From assembly GCA_004558185.1 (NCBI GenBank), contig SFDP01000038.1, forward strand, positions 1 to 23,861: DNA of 23,861 nucleotides, given 5' to 3'. Positions 22,793 through 23,861 of this stretch are shown piece after piece. The notes beneath the pieces were generated by a model. It did not search any database. It was not told the DNA's origin and saw only the letters and a list, made by a program, of their open reading frames with translations. The position numbers and the translations under genes are program-made. This DNA comes from Lachnospiraceae bacterium. GTDB taxonomy: Bacteria > Bacillota > Clostridia > Lachnospirales > Lachnospiraceae. The stretch's first letter is position 1, and every line of letters begins with the position of its first letter.

Positions 22793-23861
22793 TTATGCAA
22801 CCAAAGGCTTTAAGCTGCGGATATACTGGTGTTTATGGATTTTATCAGCCACTATCACAGTAATCAGCTGGGCAATTCCGGCAAGGAGTAAATCCGCATG
22901 AAGTGTTTTCTCATTCTGCGTTTTACGCCCGGCAACACAAAAGCTGTCCTTAAAGTGGTTGATGGATTTTTCCACATTTATGCGTATTTTATAGGTGGAA
23001 TCCCATTCTTCTGTGCCGCGGACAGTTCCAGGATAGGCACGAAGGTTCTGTTCCGGATAGATGTAGATCATTCTTCCACAGGAAGAAGCTGTACATGGAT
23101 TATCACAATGGCATATACGTTTAGAGTTCTTTGTGGCGCTGTCCCATTCCCATTTCATTTTGGGGCATACGAATTTCATGGTCGGAAGCCCACAGCGCAA
23201 ATGGGATTTGCTGCCCTCACGCTTCATTGGAAGGGAAGCGTCATGGGGACAGCAGGGAACGCCGTTATCATTGATGGTGAAATCGGTTCCTTCGATTTTC
23301 AGCTTGTTTTTCAATGGAATATATGCTTTTTCAAAGGACGTTTCCTTCAGTAGGTATTTATATATTTCAATGGAATCGAACGCCGCATCGCCCAAAAATG
23401 TTTTGGGATTGATAAGGGGATGCTTCTGAAAGAAATCTTTCAGAGTCGGGATCAGCGCTTTGGAATCTGCAAGGCTCTTGTCTTCGTCCGGGGAGTCCGA
23501 TTTCTTTTCAACAATGATTTCAGGGTGTGATTGGAGAAAATCTTTGTTATAAAAGGAAATATGCCTGACGATACCCAGCCCGTTTGTAACAATGCCGAAT
23601 TTATAGGCATAACAGAAATGCCCATTGATGTACATCTGCTGGATGGCTGGATTGGCGGCGGCATGGGAAGGCATGGAGCCGTAGGCGGCTTTATAAGGGT
23701 CAAAGGAATCATTCAAACCGTTTGCCTTTTTGAATGCTTTCAGTTGTTTAATGATACGATTTGCGTATTTCGGATTATTCTCTGTCACCCATGCCTCAAT
23801 GCCGGAGGTATCAAAGAGCAGCATGGAAGCTTTTGTTTTATCAATCCGTTGGCAAATCGGT
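22793..23861 (-). mobile_element. DDE transposase of an insertion sequence (N-terminus outside the window)
   Basis: The minus-strand frame is open to the right edge (it reads PICQRIDKTKAS before the first internal ATG at 23824), so the gene is partial and at least 356 codons are visible. The catalytic triad can be proposed: D in LLFDTSGIEAWV, D in FLGDAAFDSIEIY, and E in RINVEKSINHFKDSF. A Cys/His-rich insert (CPKMKWEWDS, RICHCDNPCTASSCGRM) lies between the second D and the E. It resembles clostridial IS4/IS1182-like transposases, but I cannot assign the family. The terminal inverted repeats are not identified. Confidence 0.8.

Overview
The window reads as chromosome of a low-to-moderate GC Firmicute, most likely a gut-type member of the Lachnospiraceae (Clostridia). 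Supporting signs are strong GGAGG ribosome-binding sites, sigma-A-like promoters, a serA/DUF1015 neighbourhood, the NifU-like/GGGtGRT gene pair, and clostridial-type accessory genes. This placement is inferred from gene content only; nothing in the sequence names the species.

Positions 1-16956 look like stable core chromosome. A structured leader precedes serA (serine synthesis), which ends at a bidirectional terminator facing a small convergent gene. Overlapping divergent promoters then serve that small gene and a rightward run: a DUF1015 protein, a protein built like a glycogen branching enzyme but with its catalytic residues replaced, and an MscS channel. A tRNA-Thr(CGT) follows with its own promoter. 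A leftward ABC permease/ATPase pair comes next. A second copy of the serA-type leader heads a rightward cluster: argH, asd, an ATPase with a decayed nuclease-like tail, a topoisomerase III variant and a left-handed beta-helix protein. A NifU-like scaffold and a GGGtGRT protein close this part at a strong terminator.

Positions 17070-23861 are accessory. A more AT-rich type II restriction-modification pair (a cytosine-5 methyltransferase with an N-terminal helix-turn-helix, and a PD-(D/E)XK endonuclease) sits before a deoxyinosine glycosylase gene. Then comes about 1 kb of gene-free debris with inverted repeats, an AbiEi antitoxin gene with a clear promoter/operator, a toxin gene broken after 23 codons, a truncated DUF262 (GmrSD-type) gene, and a DDE transposase running off the right edge. 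This part looks like a defence island decaying under transposon activity.

The most notable signal is the pair of related structured RNA leaders ahead of serA (1-169) and argH (8254-8421). They share an 11-bp helix with base-pair-preserving differences and a nearly identical AGGCG-Y-AGCGG core. They may be a cis-regulatory RNA class; a covariance-model search would decide whether the class is already known.
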